From Apostichopus japonicus (taxonomy: Eukaryota; Echinodermata; Holothuroidea; Aspidochirotida; Stichopodidae): DNA of 64,000 nt. The DNA lies in contig NC_092580.1 in the NCBI RefSeq assembly GCF_037975245.1, forward strand, positions 452,501-516,500, read 5' to 3'. Positions 35,390-47,883 of this stretch are shown one piece after another (within the stretch, counting starts at the first letter, position 1; the number at the start of each line of letters is the position of its first letter). The notes beneath the pieces were generated by a model, which was not told the DNA's origin, made no database searches, and saw nothing but the letters and a program-made list of their open reading frames with translations. Position numbers and translations under genes: made by a program.

Positions 35390-36687
35390 ATGGCTGCACG
35401 ACGAGAGAGCGAGGGGGACTCTGTGGAGAGGCTTATTGCCGAGATAGAGGCACTGGAGAGAGAAGCTGAGGTTCGTCAATTTAATCTTACCAGGGATAGG
35501 GATTGGTTATATAATAGGGGTACTTCGCCAGGCAGAGGGGTTCGTAATTCAAATGCCTTAGGTGACTCGTTCCGTAAACCTATTATTATGCCAGATAGTT
35601 ATGATGGGAGAAGAAAGTGGGATCATTAGCTGACTCATTTTACAGTCTGTGCGGAGATTAATGGGTGGACGGAATTAGAAAAATCAAAAATCCTGGTAGC
35701 TAAGTTAACTGGGCACGCCCAGGAGGTATATATGGGACTATCATCTACAGACCGTGGTAGTTATGAGACCACTGTAAACGCACTTTCTAGATTTTTTGCT
35801 CCAGCAGCCCTGACTAGCGCTAGAAGGGCAAAATTAAGATCTAGAGTACGGGCAGAGGGTGAGACCTTACCTGGGCTGTGCTCTTCAATCCGTCGGGAAG
35901 TGATAGAGGCTTATCCCGGCCTTGATATGCGAGCACATGACGAGTTAGCTCTAGAGTCTTTTTTTGGTGCTTTACGTGACAGGGATGCTAGGATCAGTGG
36001 CGTAGGAAGGTACTTTTGAGTGGGGGGGGCTGAAGATTGATGGCCGGCCTGGGGGAGGGGTTTAAGGGGAGGGGGACACCCCCTCCCCTTTGGAATTTTT
36101 TGCATTTCCAGGTGGTCTCAGATGCAATTTGGTGCAATATAGCACACTTCAACACCCACTCCGTTTTGTAAACTTAATTTTGTATTTTCACCTGGCCTTA
36201 GATGCAATTTGATGCTCCAAATGAGATTTTTTTCTCATTTGGAAATGAAAAGGGGTTTTCTGACTTGCGAAGTGGGGGGGGGCGGAATGATACTTCCGCC
36301 CCTCCCCCCCCGGTTCCTACACCCTTGGATAGGATTGTTGTTCGAAGGGGTAGACCCAAGACAATAGAAAATACTCTGCATCTTGCCCTTGAGGTGGAGG
36401 CTATTGACCAGGCAGTGATGAAACCCCGGCGTTCTGTCTATACTGTTTCGGCATCGTCGGATATGGTTGGCGGAATTACTGAAAGATTGGATAGGCTGGA
36501 AGTACAATTGGGAAAAGGTTTGGAGGACAATGCTAGGTTAAGTCAATTTGTTCAGCAAGGTCCGCCAGCGCCACCCCCTTTGACTGGGTCTGGGCCTGGT
36601 CCCATGCAGTGTTGGAGGTGTGGGCAGTTAGGTCACATTAGCCGGTACTGTCCCTCTAAGCCAAGTAGACAGGGATCGGGAAACTAG
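35390..36687 (+). pseudogene. Gypsy gag, with a stop and a MITE insertion
   Basis: Starts MAARRESEGDSVERLIAEIE and continues in one frame with a TAG at about 35,629 (after RRKWDH) to RDRDARI at 35,995, where a MITE interrupts. It resumes at about 36,331 (IVVRRGRPKTIENT) and ends after the zinc knuckle CWRCGQLGHISRYC at about 36,610-36,652, in a frame that stops at 36,687. The knuckle is the RNA-binding CCHC of the capsid protein. Nonfunctional because of the internal stop and insertion. Confidence 0.88.
35995..36327. mobile_element. hAT-like MITE inside gag
   Basis: Ends CAGTGGCGTAGGAAGG and CGGTTCCTACACCCTTG are imperfect inverted repeats. GCTAGGAT (35,987-35,994) and GATAGGAT (36,328-36,335) flank it, an 8-bp duplication with one change. 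Removing the element and one copy restores the gag frame, which confirms the boundaries. Interior is noncoding with G and C runs. Confidence 0.85.
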
Positions 36688-36779
36688 AGTCAGTCGGGGA
36701 TGAGGGGTGCCCCTCGACTGAGCAAATTGAAGCCCTGCAACGTTTTGGAAATGGGGAGAAGGTCAAGTCAGGGGGAGCT

Positions 36780-39180
36780 TTGTGTGCAAATATACGTATC
36801 TCTAATACCGAGATTGCTTTTTTAGTAGATACTGGCGCTGGTACTACCATCATTAGTGTTCAGACATGGGAGCATTTATGCTCTGCAGGTAATTTGGCTC
36901 CACTTACTGAGACGGGAGCCAGTTTTGCCGATGTTGATGGTAGGCCACTCCAAGTAAAAGGTAAATGTAACTTAACCTTCAAATTTCACACCCTGAAGAT
37001 TCCAGTGCAAGTCCTAGTTGGCGGTATCACTGCCCCTGGTTTACTTGGAATTGACTTTTGAGAACATGAATGTTTGATACATTGGGAGGTGAACCCCTAT
37101 TGTTTGTTGGTAGGACCCGTTTAGCTGTTCCTCTTTGTGAGACTCCGCTGGATCAGCCAGTTAGGGTAGCACTGGTTGAGACAGTCTTTATCCCTGCAGA
37201 GAGCGAGATTATGGTGTCAGGGGTGTTAGAATTGATGTATGGAGTGCCCCCGGGGAAGCTGAATGGGCCAGGCCTACTGGAAACTAAACCTGGAGTGCCT
37301 GAAAGCCGCCATGTTATGGTTGGACTTGCTTTAGTTGATACTTCTAGAAGGACTGTCCCTATTAGACTATTAAATGGTACTTCGAATCCTGTAACATTGT
37401 ACAAAGGTACCCATGTAGGCATAGTTTCCCCCATTGCCAACGTTGTGGAGGTAGATGAGGTAGAGAACAATTATACCAGTGGGTTACCGGCCGAGATGGA
37501 AGATTTGCTCCATCGAAGTGGGGAGGGTGTACCCGATTGTGAGCGTATTCGTTTGAGGCAGTTTTTGCAGGATGACCGTAGTGTGTTCTCTTGCGAAGGT
37601 GACCCCTTAGGAAGGATTGGGTTGGTTAAGCATTGCATTGATACGGGTGATGCAACCCCAATCCGACAGCTCTCTAGGAGACTCCCCTTTCATAAACAGG
37701 TAGAAGCACAGGCCGAAGTGAATGAGATGTTGACGCAAGGCGTCATTTCTCCTTCTAAGAGTGCGTGGTCCTCCCCAGTGGTACTAGTGAAAAAGAAAGA
37801 TGGCTCTTTGTGGTTTTGTATAGACTATCGTAGGTAAAATGACGTTACTAATAAAGATGCCTTTCCATTGCCTAGGATAGATGATAGCTTAGATGCATTG
37901 TCAGGGGCTAAGTGGTTTTCTACCCTTGATCTAAAAAGTGGGTACTGGCAAGTCGAAATGGACCGTAGAGACAGGGAGAAGACAGCCTTCTCAATGGGTA
38001 GTGGTCTTTATGAGTTTAATGTGTTACCTTTTGGATTGTGCAACGCCCCTGCCACTTTTCAGAGATTAATGGAGCAGGTACTTTGTGAGTTACATTGGCA
38101 AATATGTCTTATATATATCGATGATATCATAATATATGCCACCACGATAGAGGAGCATTTAGTACGCCTAGGAGAAGTTTTCGACCCATTAAGGGGGCAG
38201 GGTTGAAGCTTAAGCCTTCCAAGTGTGACTTGCTCAAAAAGGAAGTCAAGTATTTAGGTCACATTGTCTCTGATCACGGGGTGGGTACCGATCCCAGTAA
38301 GATCGAAGCAATCACAGATTGGCCCCCTCCCACAACACGTACTGAAGCAACTAAGGGGATTTCTGGGACTGTGTTCCTATTACAGGAAATTTATTAGGAA
38401 CTTTGCAGAAATTGCCAGTCCCCTACATGCACTAACAAAGAAAGGCCAAAGGTTTCTGTGGTCTGAGGAGTGTGAAGAACGATTTCAGACTTTGAAATCT
38501 AAACTGATGACAGCTTCCGCATTAGCCTACCCAAATTTTAGTCAGATGTTTATCCTTGATACTGATGCTAGCAATACAGCAATAGGGGCTGTGTTGTCTC
38601 AGACCATTCGGGGTGAAGAACATCCTGCGGCCTATGCCAGTCTTACGCTAAGCAGTAGTGAAAAGAAGTATTCCATAACACGTAGAGAGCTTCTTGCTGT
38701 TGTAACTTTTATTAAGAATTTCCGCCACTACCTTTATGGCAGGAAATTTTTGTTACGCACGGATCATGGCTCCCTCCGTTGGTTGTATAACTTTAAATCC
38801 CCCGAGGGTCAGGTAGCTAGGTGGCTGGAAGTGCTGGGCACATATGATTTTCAGATAGAAACTAGGCCTGGCAGAGTGCATGCCAATGCAGACGCTTTGT
38901 CGAGAAGTGATCCCCCCATGGTGCATTCCGGAGCATTGCCTGCCAACCCTCCGAAAGAGACCCCAGGGTTTTGTAACATAGTTACGGCGGACTCTAATTA
39001 GGTTGAGAGCTGTACCAAGGAGCAGCTCAGGGGGTACCAACTAAAGGATAGTAATATTGGGCCAGTGCTGAATTGGAAGGAGAGTGGTTCTCGTCCTCCC
39101 TGGGAGCAGATTAGTGGGTTAGATAGGGCGGCAAAAGCTTACTGGGGCCAATGGGACCTGTTAAGCACACTATCTTCTAA
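36780..39180 (+). pseudogene. Gypsy pol: protease, RT, RNase H; no integrase
   Basis: Protease: FLVDTGAGTTIIS (about 36,815). RT: FSTLDLKSGYWQVEM and LPFGLCNAPATFQRLM, then YIDDII at the active site (about 38,110). RNase H: LDTDASNTAIGAVLSQ with later ITRRELLAVV and RTDHGSLRWL. The linker that normally leads to integrase ends near 39,180, after which sequence is unrelated. In-frame stops lie at 37,059-37,061, 37,835-37,837 and around 38,204 and 38,395 with frame changes between, so it is dead. Order PR-RT-RH and YIDD place it in Ty3/Gypsy. Confidence 0.88.
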
Positions 39181-42100
39181 ATGAATGGAAACAGTTAAAA
39201 AGATAGTTCATACTGTTCCAGTCTTTGATACACTGTGTATGAAACCGGTGGGGATTATAAAGGTAGGTTTTACACGCTTCACCATGATGTAAGAAATATA
39301 AGGGTAATAAAAGGAATATCATACCATCAAAGAATATATAACATTAACTCAAAGGTCACTGTACATCTTGTCCTTTGATGTTAAATCTCACTATGCATTC
39401 CATCTGGACGGTCTGAATAATAATGTTTTGGAGGTTTCTATTCTCGCTCGTTCTCTGAGATTCAGCCAAAATATTTGGCAAACAATGCACCTACAAGATT
39501 GTCTGCTTATTAACTACACAATGGTACCAAACTAGGGTTAGGGAACAGTTTGTTTGTGTTTATAATGGAAGGCATAATGGGGCTTTATAGCTAAATATCA
39601 CATGAAAGTAAGTACAAGCAATGAAGGATATTCATCAGAACACAACTACGAGGCAAGTTATAAAACCAACCAATTTACTCAGTTTTGAAATGTAAGTAAA
39701 AACAGAGGAGCTGTGTGCTATTCATGACCAACATTTTTGTTTGTGTTTACGTCGTATGAAAAACTCAAAATACCCATATCCGAATGGATTTAAAGAAAAA
39801 TTGATACCATAGAAAATAAGTTGACAGTCGGGTCAAGTAGCTACTAGATAGTTCCCTAAAAACACTTTAAAGAGTTTTACTTCAGCACTGTCGAAATGGG
39901 TGCAATTAGTCTGTAAATATATGATGCTTGGCATGGCAAAACATGGATGGGACAGATATTGAGACTTTCATATTTAGAGAGGACAGAAACAAACAAACAA
40001 GCAGAGACTTAAAGTTGAATCCAGATGTCCATTTATCACTGAATGGAGAATCGGTTGAGAGAGCATTTCAGAGACGAAGACTGCATTGAAAGCTAAAAGA
40101 TCAATCAATTTTGTGAAGTAGCATTTAACGTACTACACTTTTCATTCAATTCTAATTACCACCAGGTGAAGGCAATATTATGCAATATTTCTGTACGAAA
40201 CCCTTGGTGTATTTCTCCCCCTCCGACCCACGCCCAAAGAGGTGCAACTTCACATGGCTAATTAGCCTGATCACCTCTGTCCCTTCTGCTATATGAAAAG
40301 TCAAGTAAGACATCTTGATCCTCTCTTACATTTGATCTTTCTGTGGTTTTAAGAATTTTGCATATTTTAAATATTCAGGGTGGCATTTAACCCCCCACTT
40401 CCCCACACCCATCACCCTTCACCACCAAGAAAAATGAAAATGGATGAAGTAAACAGGGTGAGAGAGAACTTCAGTTGCTACTGATGTTTGTTCTAATAAT
40501 GTCCTCATAGATAATACAGAAACCTCAAGTCTGCAATATAAATCCACCGTGACAACATGATATTTCGGTTGCTTTTATTCCCAAGATGCGCTATTGTCCT
40601 TGTTTTGTTATTAAATTTATTTCCTATTCCTGTTGGCCTGGTTACATACCGTCACGAGAATCCGACAGTGGCGCATCCTGGTCGACCGAGTGGGGAAGGA
40701 AACCAAAACTTGCAACAACATCAACGACAACGACAGAGTAAATACAGACTTGTGACACGTTGTGACAAGTTGTGACAACGTCACAGCAAAATCACATCAT
40801 TGTAGCAAATGCCCAAAAAGATGGCTGAATTAAGAAAGAAAACAGTTTCTCCTTTCTCCCCTCTTTTTGGTCGAGGCAACATCGTAGTTTGGAGAGAAAG
40901 TCAAGCAATTTTGGGGGATCTAGTTTAAGGAGATTGAAGAATGACAGGGTTTAAAGGTGACATGCACTACTGTAATTTGACTAAAAGTGGAGCTATATTC
41001 CATGCAGGCAATTTAGATTAAAGGAGCACTTTTTTCCCCATTTTTTTTGTTTTAAACTGTTTGTTAGTCAAACACTAAAACTAGAAACAGTAAAAACATG
41101 GTAAAGACTAACGCTAACAGCTAATATGGACATAGTCGGAGGTTAAAACTTCCTCTTTGTGTAATTTCTATCATTTGCACATCGATTATGTTCGTATTTG
41201 ATATGGAATACATGGTTTGGTGTTTTATTGAGATTTTTCAAGCTGAATGCTACTTTAACTGAACAATAAACATAGAGTCTGGCAGGATCAGCACCGATGT
41301 TTTCAGAAAATCTGGCAAATCTAAAATAATATTCTTTGAGAATCTCCTGGGTATTAATTCTCTAAACTATAGTTTCATTATGAAATTATCTTCTTGTATT
41401 TTTTTTCTTTCTGATGTTCAGCAAAGATACACACATTACCATAAAAACATTTTTTCATGCAAAAAAGGGTGAAAGTGAAGCTTACGAAACCAATATCACT
41501 TCAAAAATAAATTCAAAACAAAACACTCAATTGAAAAGTAAACAAAAGCTGCAGGCAAGTCTTTCAAACATGTGAGTCTAGTCAAACCGATCCGAAAACA
41601 ACTGCAATTTGGGGGGTGGGGATAGGTGGGGGTAGAGGTTGGGTAGAACAGCACTGATCAAACCGAGTTCACCAACAAAAGTAAAGCAAAGCATTGATTT
41701 ATGACTCACATAAAAGGTGACATGATTTCTACACTTAAAACCAATCACTTTGTGTAATCATTAATGAAGAATATCAAAACAAGCCATAACTGAAAGATAT
41801 TTGTTTCCGAGTAAGCTGGCTTCAGTAAGTTGAGATTGATCAATTAATTCGATCTTATCAATGGAAGTTTGTTCAACCTATTGATTTTAACATGAAGTGC
41901 AACTCCAGTGGCATGTCCAATTACTAGCTTCAGTGTCAATTTACCCACACATTTTACTGGGTGGAGTGCAGGGGTGGTGGGAGGAGGGCTAATATCTCAA
42001 CTTTTCCCTGTAGCTCATGTACTTTCTTGTGGTACATTCACTGATATTACTTACATAGAACCTAACGGCAGGAATGTGGAGACCATCCGTCATTTTCACC

Positions 42101-42942
42101 GCACTTTAATAAGTACACATGAATCGTATCCTAACGACTGTCACACCAGGCACATTGATAAAACAAAATTGCCCCCCCCCCTTCCTTTTATTTTCTCTCT
42201 TTCTATTACTTAGTGCTTGTTTTGGATTAATGATGAAGATTTTTACAATTTTTCTAAGCAAGGATACTTAAGTCTTTGGCAGCCCATTGGTAGGTGCGGT
42301 CAAGATAATGCTTAATCAAATAACATAAAAATAAGTGTTGGGATTGGGGGATAGGCCAGCCAAGCTATTACCTAACTACAGACAGAAAAAAAAGACTTTC
42401 TATTCTTAAGTAAACTGGTACCTTGATCAAACTTTACCATATTATTAGATCTTGATCAATGTTTACAATATTATTAGAGGGTCATCGGGCTGATACAAGT
42501 GGTTTACTCTCGAACCAGTGTAAAAGCTTCAATGAAACAGGACACTGTTGTACTGGTATGAGACGCGTTAGAACACAACAGGTAGCGAGGGCGCTTTATT
42601 CTGTCCTTGTCTACAGTAGCATACCCGTACAACTGCTATGTAACCCTACACCAACTTATTACGGTCTTGTCCATGAAACAAAAAGCCTTATCAGCTGACA
42701 TACTACTGAACTTAGTCGGTATACTTTATACTAGTATGCAAATCATAAACAATCTATAAACAGAAATAGGAGGGTGGCTCTGCTCTTCATAATCTAAAAC
42801 AAGAGATATCCTTTAAGAATGTGGACTTAATAGATAAATGCAGAGGGGGTGGGGGGTGGGGAGAAGAATGGAAGGTAGGGGGGCCAGAGACAAGGAAAAT
42901 TCCAACGCACCTGTGTTCTGCAAGCATCTCCATAAGTTATAC
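39181..42942. other. Mostly unannotated; one possible exon (40,557)
   Basis: About 3.8 kb without recognised repeats or genes apart from the possible secreted-protein exon. Adducin's final exons would be expected on the minus strand here; I looked for the NPF..LTD..LEEY and Lys-rich tail patterns and did not find them. Confidence 0.4.
40557..40737 (+). CDS. Possible first exon of a secreted protein
   Basis: MIFRLLLFPRCAIVLVLLLN followed by LFPIPVG is a textbook signal peptide; a polar Gln/Arg-rich stretch (NLQQHQRQRQ) follows and the frame reaches a GTAAAT donor at 40,738. Without splicing it ends at 40,775. No downstream exon with matching phase was identified and the family is unknown. Confidence 0.35.
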
Positions 42943-43003
42943 CTGCCAGAACTTCAGAGATGGGTCCAGGGTGTGTCTTATCCCCAAAACGCTCTTGCCT
43001 AAT
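42943..43003 (-). CDS. Adducin exon e (after the neck region)
   Basis: Acceptor TTGAATTTCAG and donor GTATAA enclose IRQERFGDKTHPGPISEVLA plus one base. It lines up with the conserved 'IREQN..D.K.AGPQSQ.L' segment of vertebrate adducins, which follows the NQF block encoded by the previous exon. The junction to the exon at 43.8 kb needs phase 0 there, which a GTTGAT donor would give. Confidence 0.65.
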
Positions 43004-43841
43004 CTGAAATTCAAAGAGTAGACAACATCCTCGTTGGTAACATTATAACACTTCTATTCATAGTCTCTCTGCCATTAAGGATGAGGCATTAAAAATTCAT
43101 GCCTTTTGCCACCGCGGTCCTGGCACCAGCTGCAAGAAGCATGTGGCATGAGTGCTAAATGCCTCGTTCTGTTGGATGCAGGTGTGACCTCATCAAATTT
43201 TCATTTCTGGGTAATATGGTTACGGAAACTTCACCGGCAGACACTCTTTGGGACATCTATCAAAGATGTCAGAATGACAAAACACATAACATAGCACTAA
43301 GAAGACACATAACATAACACTAAGAGGACATTGAATAGTGATACTAAGAAGGAGAGATTTAAGAATGTTTAAAGTTCTCACAGCAAATTTTTGAGGCTGG
43401 CTAAGGGTCTGCTGTGTGTAAAATGATCCTGGGTGGGAAGGGGGTCGGGGGCGTGAGGAAATATACACCCACCCGCTTCAACCTACCATAAAAATACAAA
43501 AGTAGTAAATACCACATCTTAAAAAACTTTCTTGGGTGAACCCTCCCTACATGTGGAAATGGCTCCCTAAATGGGGAGTCCGCTCCCTCCAAGGGGAGAA
43601 CCCTACCTACGTGCGGAGTCCGCTTCAACGAATCCAGGGCAACACCCACTGATACACTTTTACATTATCTTTTTTTTTTACCACTTTTTCTATAACATAC
43701 CAGATACATCATTCACTCCTCCGAAGACCGAATTAGGGGAAAGGCGAAAAAATGGGAAAGAAGTCAGAGGAAGGAGAAAGTGGTGACAAATAACAAAAAT
43801 AAAACAATCAATTAGAAATAACAGTGTATAACGTCATCAAC

Positions 43842-43955
43842 GTACAGTTTAGCCTTCTTCTTGTACTCCTTATGACCTTGTCCCTGTCTTGCAAACTGTT
43901 GTGGATCGGTGATAGCGACTGCATCACCACTCTTGGGGTCCTTGTCACCTACCCA
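43842..43955 (-). CDS. Adducin exon d (neck/tail junction)
   Basis: Reads WVGDKDPKSGDAVAITDPQQ F and then ARQGQGHKEYKKKAKL. The 'W.K....G..I.I.DPNQF' pattern is characteristic of adducins just beyond the head. Acceptor: either CACAG before TGG (43,956) or a GTAG seven bases further in (43,949). Only the latter matches the phase-1 donor of the preceding exon as read. 3' boundary is uncertain between GTACGT and GTTGAT donors. Confidence 0.7.
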
Positions 43956-44030
43956 CTGTGAAAAATGTAACCAGAGAGAAGAGTTACTGGGTTTCCATTT
44001 GGCCTGTTTCCTACAAGATTTCTAACCGCA

Positions 44031-44770
44031 GGAGCGTAGCCAGGGGGCGAAGGGGGAGACCGCTCCCCCCCTCAATTTTTTTTTTGTATTTTTTTTTATG
44101 ATATGGAAGTTTTATAGTAGCTGTTATAAGAGGTTTTAATATCATTAACTGTGTCTGAATTTTCGAAACTTCCCTGACCAACATTCTTCATCATACTTCC
44201 CTCTACTCGTGCAATTTTGACAGGTCTGTTAGGGGTTGAAGGTTTTTTTCTATATATTGGTTGTCCATAGATGATATTTTGTGCAACATTATGGGCATGT
44301 TTAAAGTGAATTTTTTATTCAAATTCTGAACAAATAATGGGCTTTAAAACCTTGAAAAGTGGGGCTGACGGGTATTTTGGGCCGTTACGTAGTATTACCT
44401 ACAAAAGCAATGATCCACAGGAGATGCAATGAGGTCCAACATGATGTGTGACTGGTGTCAATCTTAAAATAGGTAATGGATGAAAAAAAAAACTATTTGG
44501 AAAAAACTTGGTTCTCAGGCAAAAGTGTACATCTGGTTGGTCATTTTCAAGCCTGAGAAGTGCCATTTTCGGTGATCTGGGGGCTATCAAAACCAGAAAT
44601 TTTCTTGTACGCTGCTTGCCAACCGATGGTGGCGCTCCGTTTAGTTAGTAATATACAAAATATCACAAAGCGCGAGAGATCAATTTGGGGGATGAAAGTT
44701 GCTACGCACCTGCACCCAAGCAAATGTACCCCATCAATATTTGAAACAAATCACCGCCCCGGATCACATT
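44031..44770. repeat. MITE-like element (AGGAGCGTAGCCAGGG end)
   Basis: GCAGGAGCGTAGCCAGGGGG at 44,031 is a typical 5' end of CAG..GCGTAGCC elements. Sequence at about 44,560-44,650 (GTGCCATTTTCGGTGATCT, GGTGGCGCTCCGTTTAG) is shared with 16,645-16,735. The second end is not clear. It lies in the adducin intron between exons c and d. Confidence 0.5.
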
Positions 44771-45097
44771 GTCCAGAATGGTGACAATCCCGCTTCCCCC
44801 TCCCCCCAACAACCCTTCTATCCTTGTTCTCCCTCTGAAAAGATCAAAAATTTGCTAAATAAATAGCAAACAAACAAAGGATGACTAACTTCTGATAATT
44901 CCATCTGTAGGACATTTTAGATTTATATTTTTTTGTTTCTGGAAAGTGCTAAAATCAAAACATTTTCATCACCTTGGCAAGTGCCTCTTTGATGTCTTGA
45001 ATTGTCAAAGTCCCCAAATTGCCCAAAATTAAGGATTGTGTCGGGTGATTCTGTCAAACAGATGATGTGCCTACCACCAATTACATGTCACTACTAC

Positions 45098-45389
45098 TCA
45101 GGTGTATCTTTGTCTTGTAGCCCTCGTCTTCCCCTTCCTCTCCCCAGTTGGCGTACTCTTGGGCTACCTTCACCTTGGAGTATGTGTTTGGCGTGTTCAG
45201 CCATTTCGTCTTCTCCTCTGCCTGCCTCCTGTTCAACATCTTGATCGGTGACTCGTATCTGCTCTTCTCAAATTCGTTGTCGTAGATGTAGATGAAGTTG
45301 GTGGAGGCGGCTGGGTAGGCGACGTCGCTCTTGGGCTTCAGTTCGTGTCTCACAAACGGCTGGCCGTACACGTTGCCTGTTATGTAACC
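45098..45389 (-). CDS. Adducin exon c (end of head, start of neck)
   Basis: A 292-base exon (acceptor TTTGTTACAG) beginning GYITGNVYGQPFVRHELKPK SDVAYPAAS and including RRQAEEKTKWLNTPNTYSKV. Vertebrate adducins have GYRTGY...PF..E..K.KS(E/D)V..PA and KQQ.EKTRWLNTPNTY in the same places. Adducin caps actin filaments and links spectrin to actin at the membrane. The donor is probably GTAGTA at 45,097, leaving one base. Confidence 0.93.
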
Positions 45390-45793
45390 CTGTAACAAAT
45401 TAAAAAGTTCCTGTGATCAAATTTTTGTGCTGGTTGCAGATCTAAGTCACTCTTACATCTAACATCAGCAGCACAACATTCCTCCATCTTTGCTGTTTTA
45501 CTTATGAAATGATTACATATCAAGTCTTCCACAAGTATCTCTTTGAAAATCTCACACATTCGCTGTCTTTGGTGCATTCAGGACAAACTAATTGGAACAT
45601 TCCGTTTCTATGCCATTTCCATGAAATATTGCACAATTTTGGATGCAGGTGATCTTGAAAATATTTTCAAAATGGGTGGGGTGTGCAACAGATCACATGG
45701 GGGAGCTTCATGAAGTTCCCCAAACCGATAAAGTATCGATTATGTTCAATAGCGTATGAAACCATTCTGATTATTAAGTCAAGAGCTTGCTAA

Positions 45794-45796
<3 letters not shown>

Positions 45797-45889
<93 letters not shown>
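45797..45889. repeat. (TA)n microsatellite
   Basis: About 92 bases of uninterrupted TA in the adducin intron between exons b and c. Confidence 0.97.
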
Positions 45890-45892
<3 letters not shown>

Positions 45893-46259
45893 ATCTAAGA
45901 GAGTATCAAGCTGTAACAATTAGAGTTTCAAGTAAGACACAAATCAAATCGAATGGTGTATCCAACCATCCTGATACGTCACAGCTGTTTACTTTGACTG
46001 AACGAAGCTACCTGCTTATCCACACTGACTTCCTACAACTCACTTCTCACTGAATTATCTCACTTAATAAAGCGTATTAGCTTGGTACACATATGATCAA
46101 AAACCTCATACGTTAACTAGCGACGCCATCGGTTGGCAATTAGCATAGTAAATGCTTGCTATGTTTGCCCAGATCTTTAAATGCAAATAAGGCTAGTTGG
46201 TCTGCTGCACAGACGTTGCAGGCCAAGTGAGTTGGAATTTTTGCATTTTGAAATCTTAC

Positions 46260-46424
46260 CATATTGTCCAAATGTCTCATCATGGCTTCAAACTCCAGTT
46301 TACCGACCTTCAGTTTGTGTCCTGTCTCACTGACCCCACCTGCGTCCTTGGCAGTCGCTTCGCCGACCTTGTCTCTGACTTCATCCGGTAGGTGGATGAC
46401 ATTATCCAGGCCTACGGCATGTAT
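46260..46424 (-). CDS. Adducin exon b (end of head domain)
   Basis: A 165-base phase 0-0 exon (GTGACAG acceptor, GTAAGA donor) reading IHAVGLDNVIHLPDEV...VGKLEFEAMMRHLDNM. It matches the adducin segment '(G)xDN(L/V)xxL.P......E.EFEALMR.LDNL' that precedes the GYRTGY block on the next exon. Confidence 0.92.
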
Positions 46425-47663
46425 CTGTCACGAATAATTAGCATACGGTAAAGCGTTTGAATGCAGTTTGTTGCTACATTATCGAACACAAGTCTTACAA
46501 GCGACTCTTTTAATCTCTCTTATTCCTCCTTTGTCGTTTCTCGTTGCCGACTTTGCTCTGCTGGTCCTAACACTACTAAGGAGATTCTTATATTTGTCAT
46601 CTTGTATATGCCATCCGAAGAATGAAACTCAACAATTTCATATAAGAGGACGACAAAATCGTACATGATTTGCCGAAGAAACCATCCGTTTGGCATTTAT
46701 GCTTCAAAAATACAAGACTCACTAAAGAGTCGTTTTTAGCTTAAATCTGGTTTGAAATTTCGTCCTTTTGATGAAACCTTTGAATCCTTCTCAATTGAAG
46801 CATTTTGTCTTCCATCTCTCTGTCAAGGGACAAAAGAGCTAAATACTGCCATTACAGAACAAGCACAGAAATGCACTTCTCCTTCAGCAGGCAAATATTT
46901 GAGCCAACTGTCTGTCTGGGCAATAATACTTCATTTGTTCCTATCCAACAAAATTTTTTTGTCTGTCAACAAAACTGGACCAAACTTGGCTATTTGATTA
47001 TTTGCTCTTTAATGAACAAAAAGATGTCAACTTCTCTATGGTGGATATAACCAATGCCTGGATTCTGCAAAGCACCTTGATAGCAAACAGGCAAAAGCAT
47101 TATGTACAATATGTATGAGGTACAATAGAAGCATTGTAACACTATCAGGAAAACGGATGTTTGTGTTTATAAGCCTCTTCTCCAAACGATTTGATACAGA
47201 ATCCTGTGGACGCCTGCGGGCACAAGCTGAGCTCATCAAACTTACAAAGACCCTCAGGAGCATCCCAGCTTTCCTTTCATGATGTTAGTGTCATCACATT
47301 AGTATTTATAATACGCTTTCTGGCCAAGGTGAAGTGCACAGGCACGGCAGTATTTGAATATACCGCGGAGGATTGAAAACTGAAGCCTTTCCAAAATCTC
47401 ATCGATCATATTCATAGACTTACTGTTTTAGTATTCTGTGCTTAATACTCCCTTTTGAACAGATATTTATTCCTCTTGAATTTTATTCAACTTTTATTAG
47501 CAGATTGAATTTGAGTTCGCAGAAATAAATGTTTCAGTTTTTGAGTCGGACTAAATTTATTCCAGTCCTTGCAGCCCGACTGAACTTTATTAACATTAGA
47601 CTGAAACTTGGAAGAAAATAAATTTTATCCCACAGCGATAGGCCTAGGCCTAAATATCCAATA

Positions 47664-47883
47664 ATGGATGTTCAGAACTTGCTGCAGTTATCCAAGAATA
47701 TGGAAAATATTGTTGACCCATCGAAGAAGACCAAGCCTAAAAAATGTGTTATTTATTGGATGAAAGATCAACAAGTTAGTACAGAGTCGGTGATGGACAA
47801 AGAAAATGCAACTGAAAATGCAGTCTGCTTGATAAAGTGGAGAGGAAAGCGGCCGTATTCTAGAAAAATCATCAAAATAAGTG
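47664..47883 (+). CDS. Exon 1 of a small predicted gene
   Basis: Opens at ATG 47,664 shortly after GGCCTAGGCC sequence. Reads MDVQNLLQLSKNMENIVDPS, a basic KKTKPKKC stretch, then CVIYWMKDQQVS and VCLIKWRGKRPYSRKIIKIS. The spacing of aromatic and hydrophobic residues resembles a small beta-barrel (Tudor/SH3-like) module such as precedes BEN domains in some invertebrate proteins; that is only a resemblance. Ends with one base over at a GTATGT donor. It lies on the plus strand inside the adducin intron between exons a and b. Confidence 0.5.
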
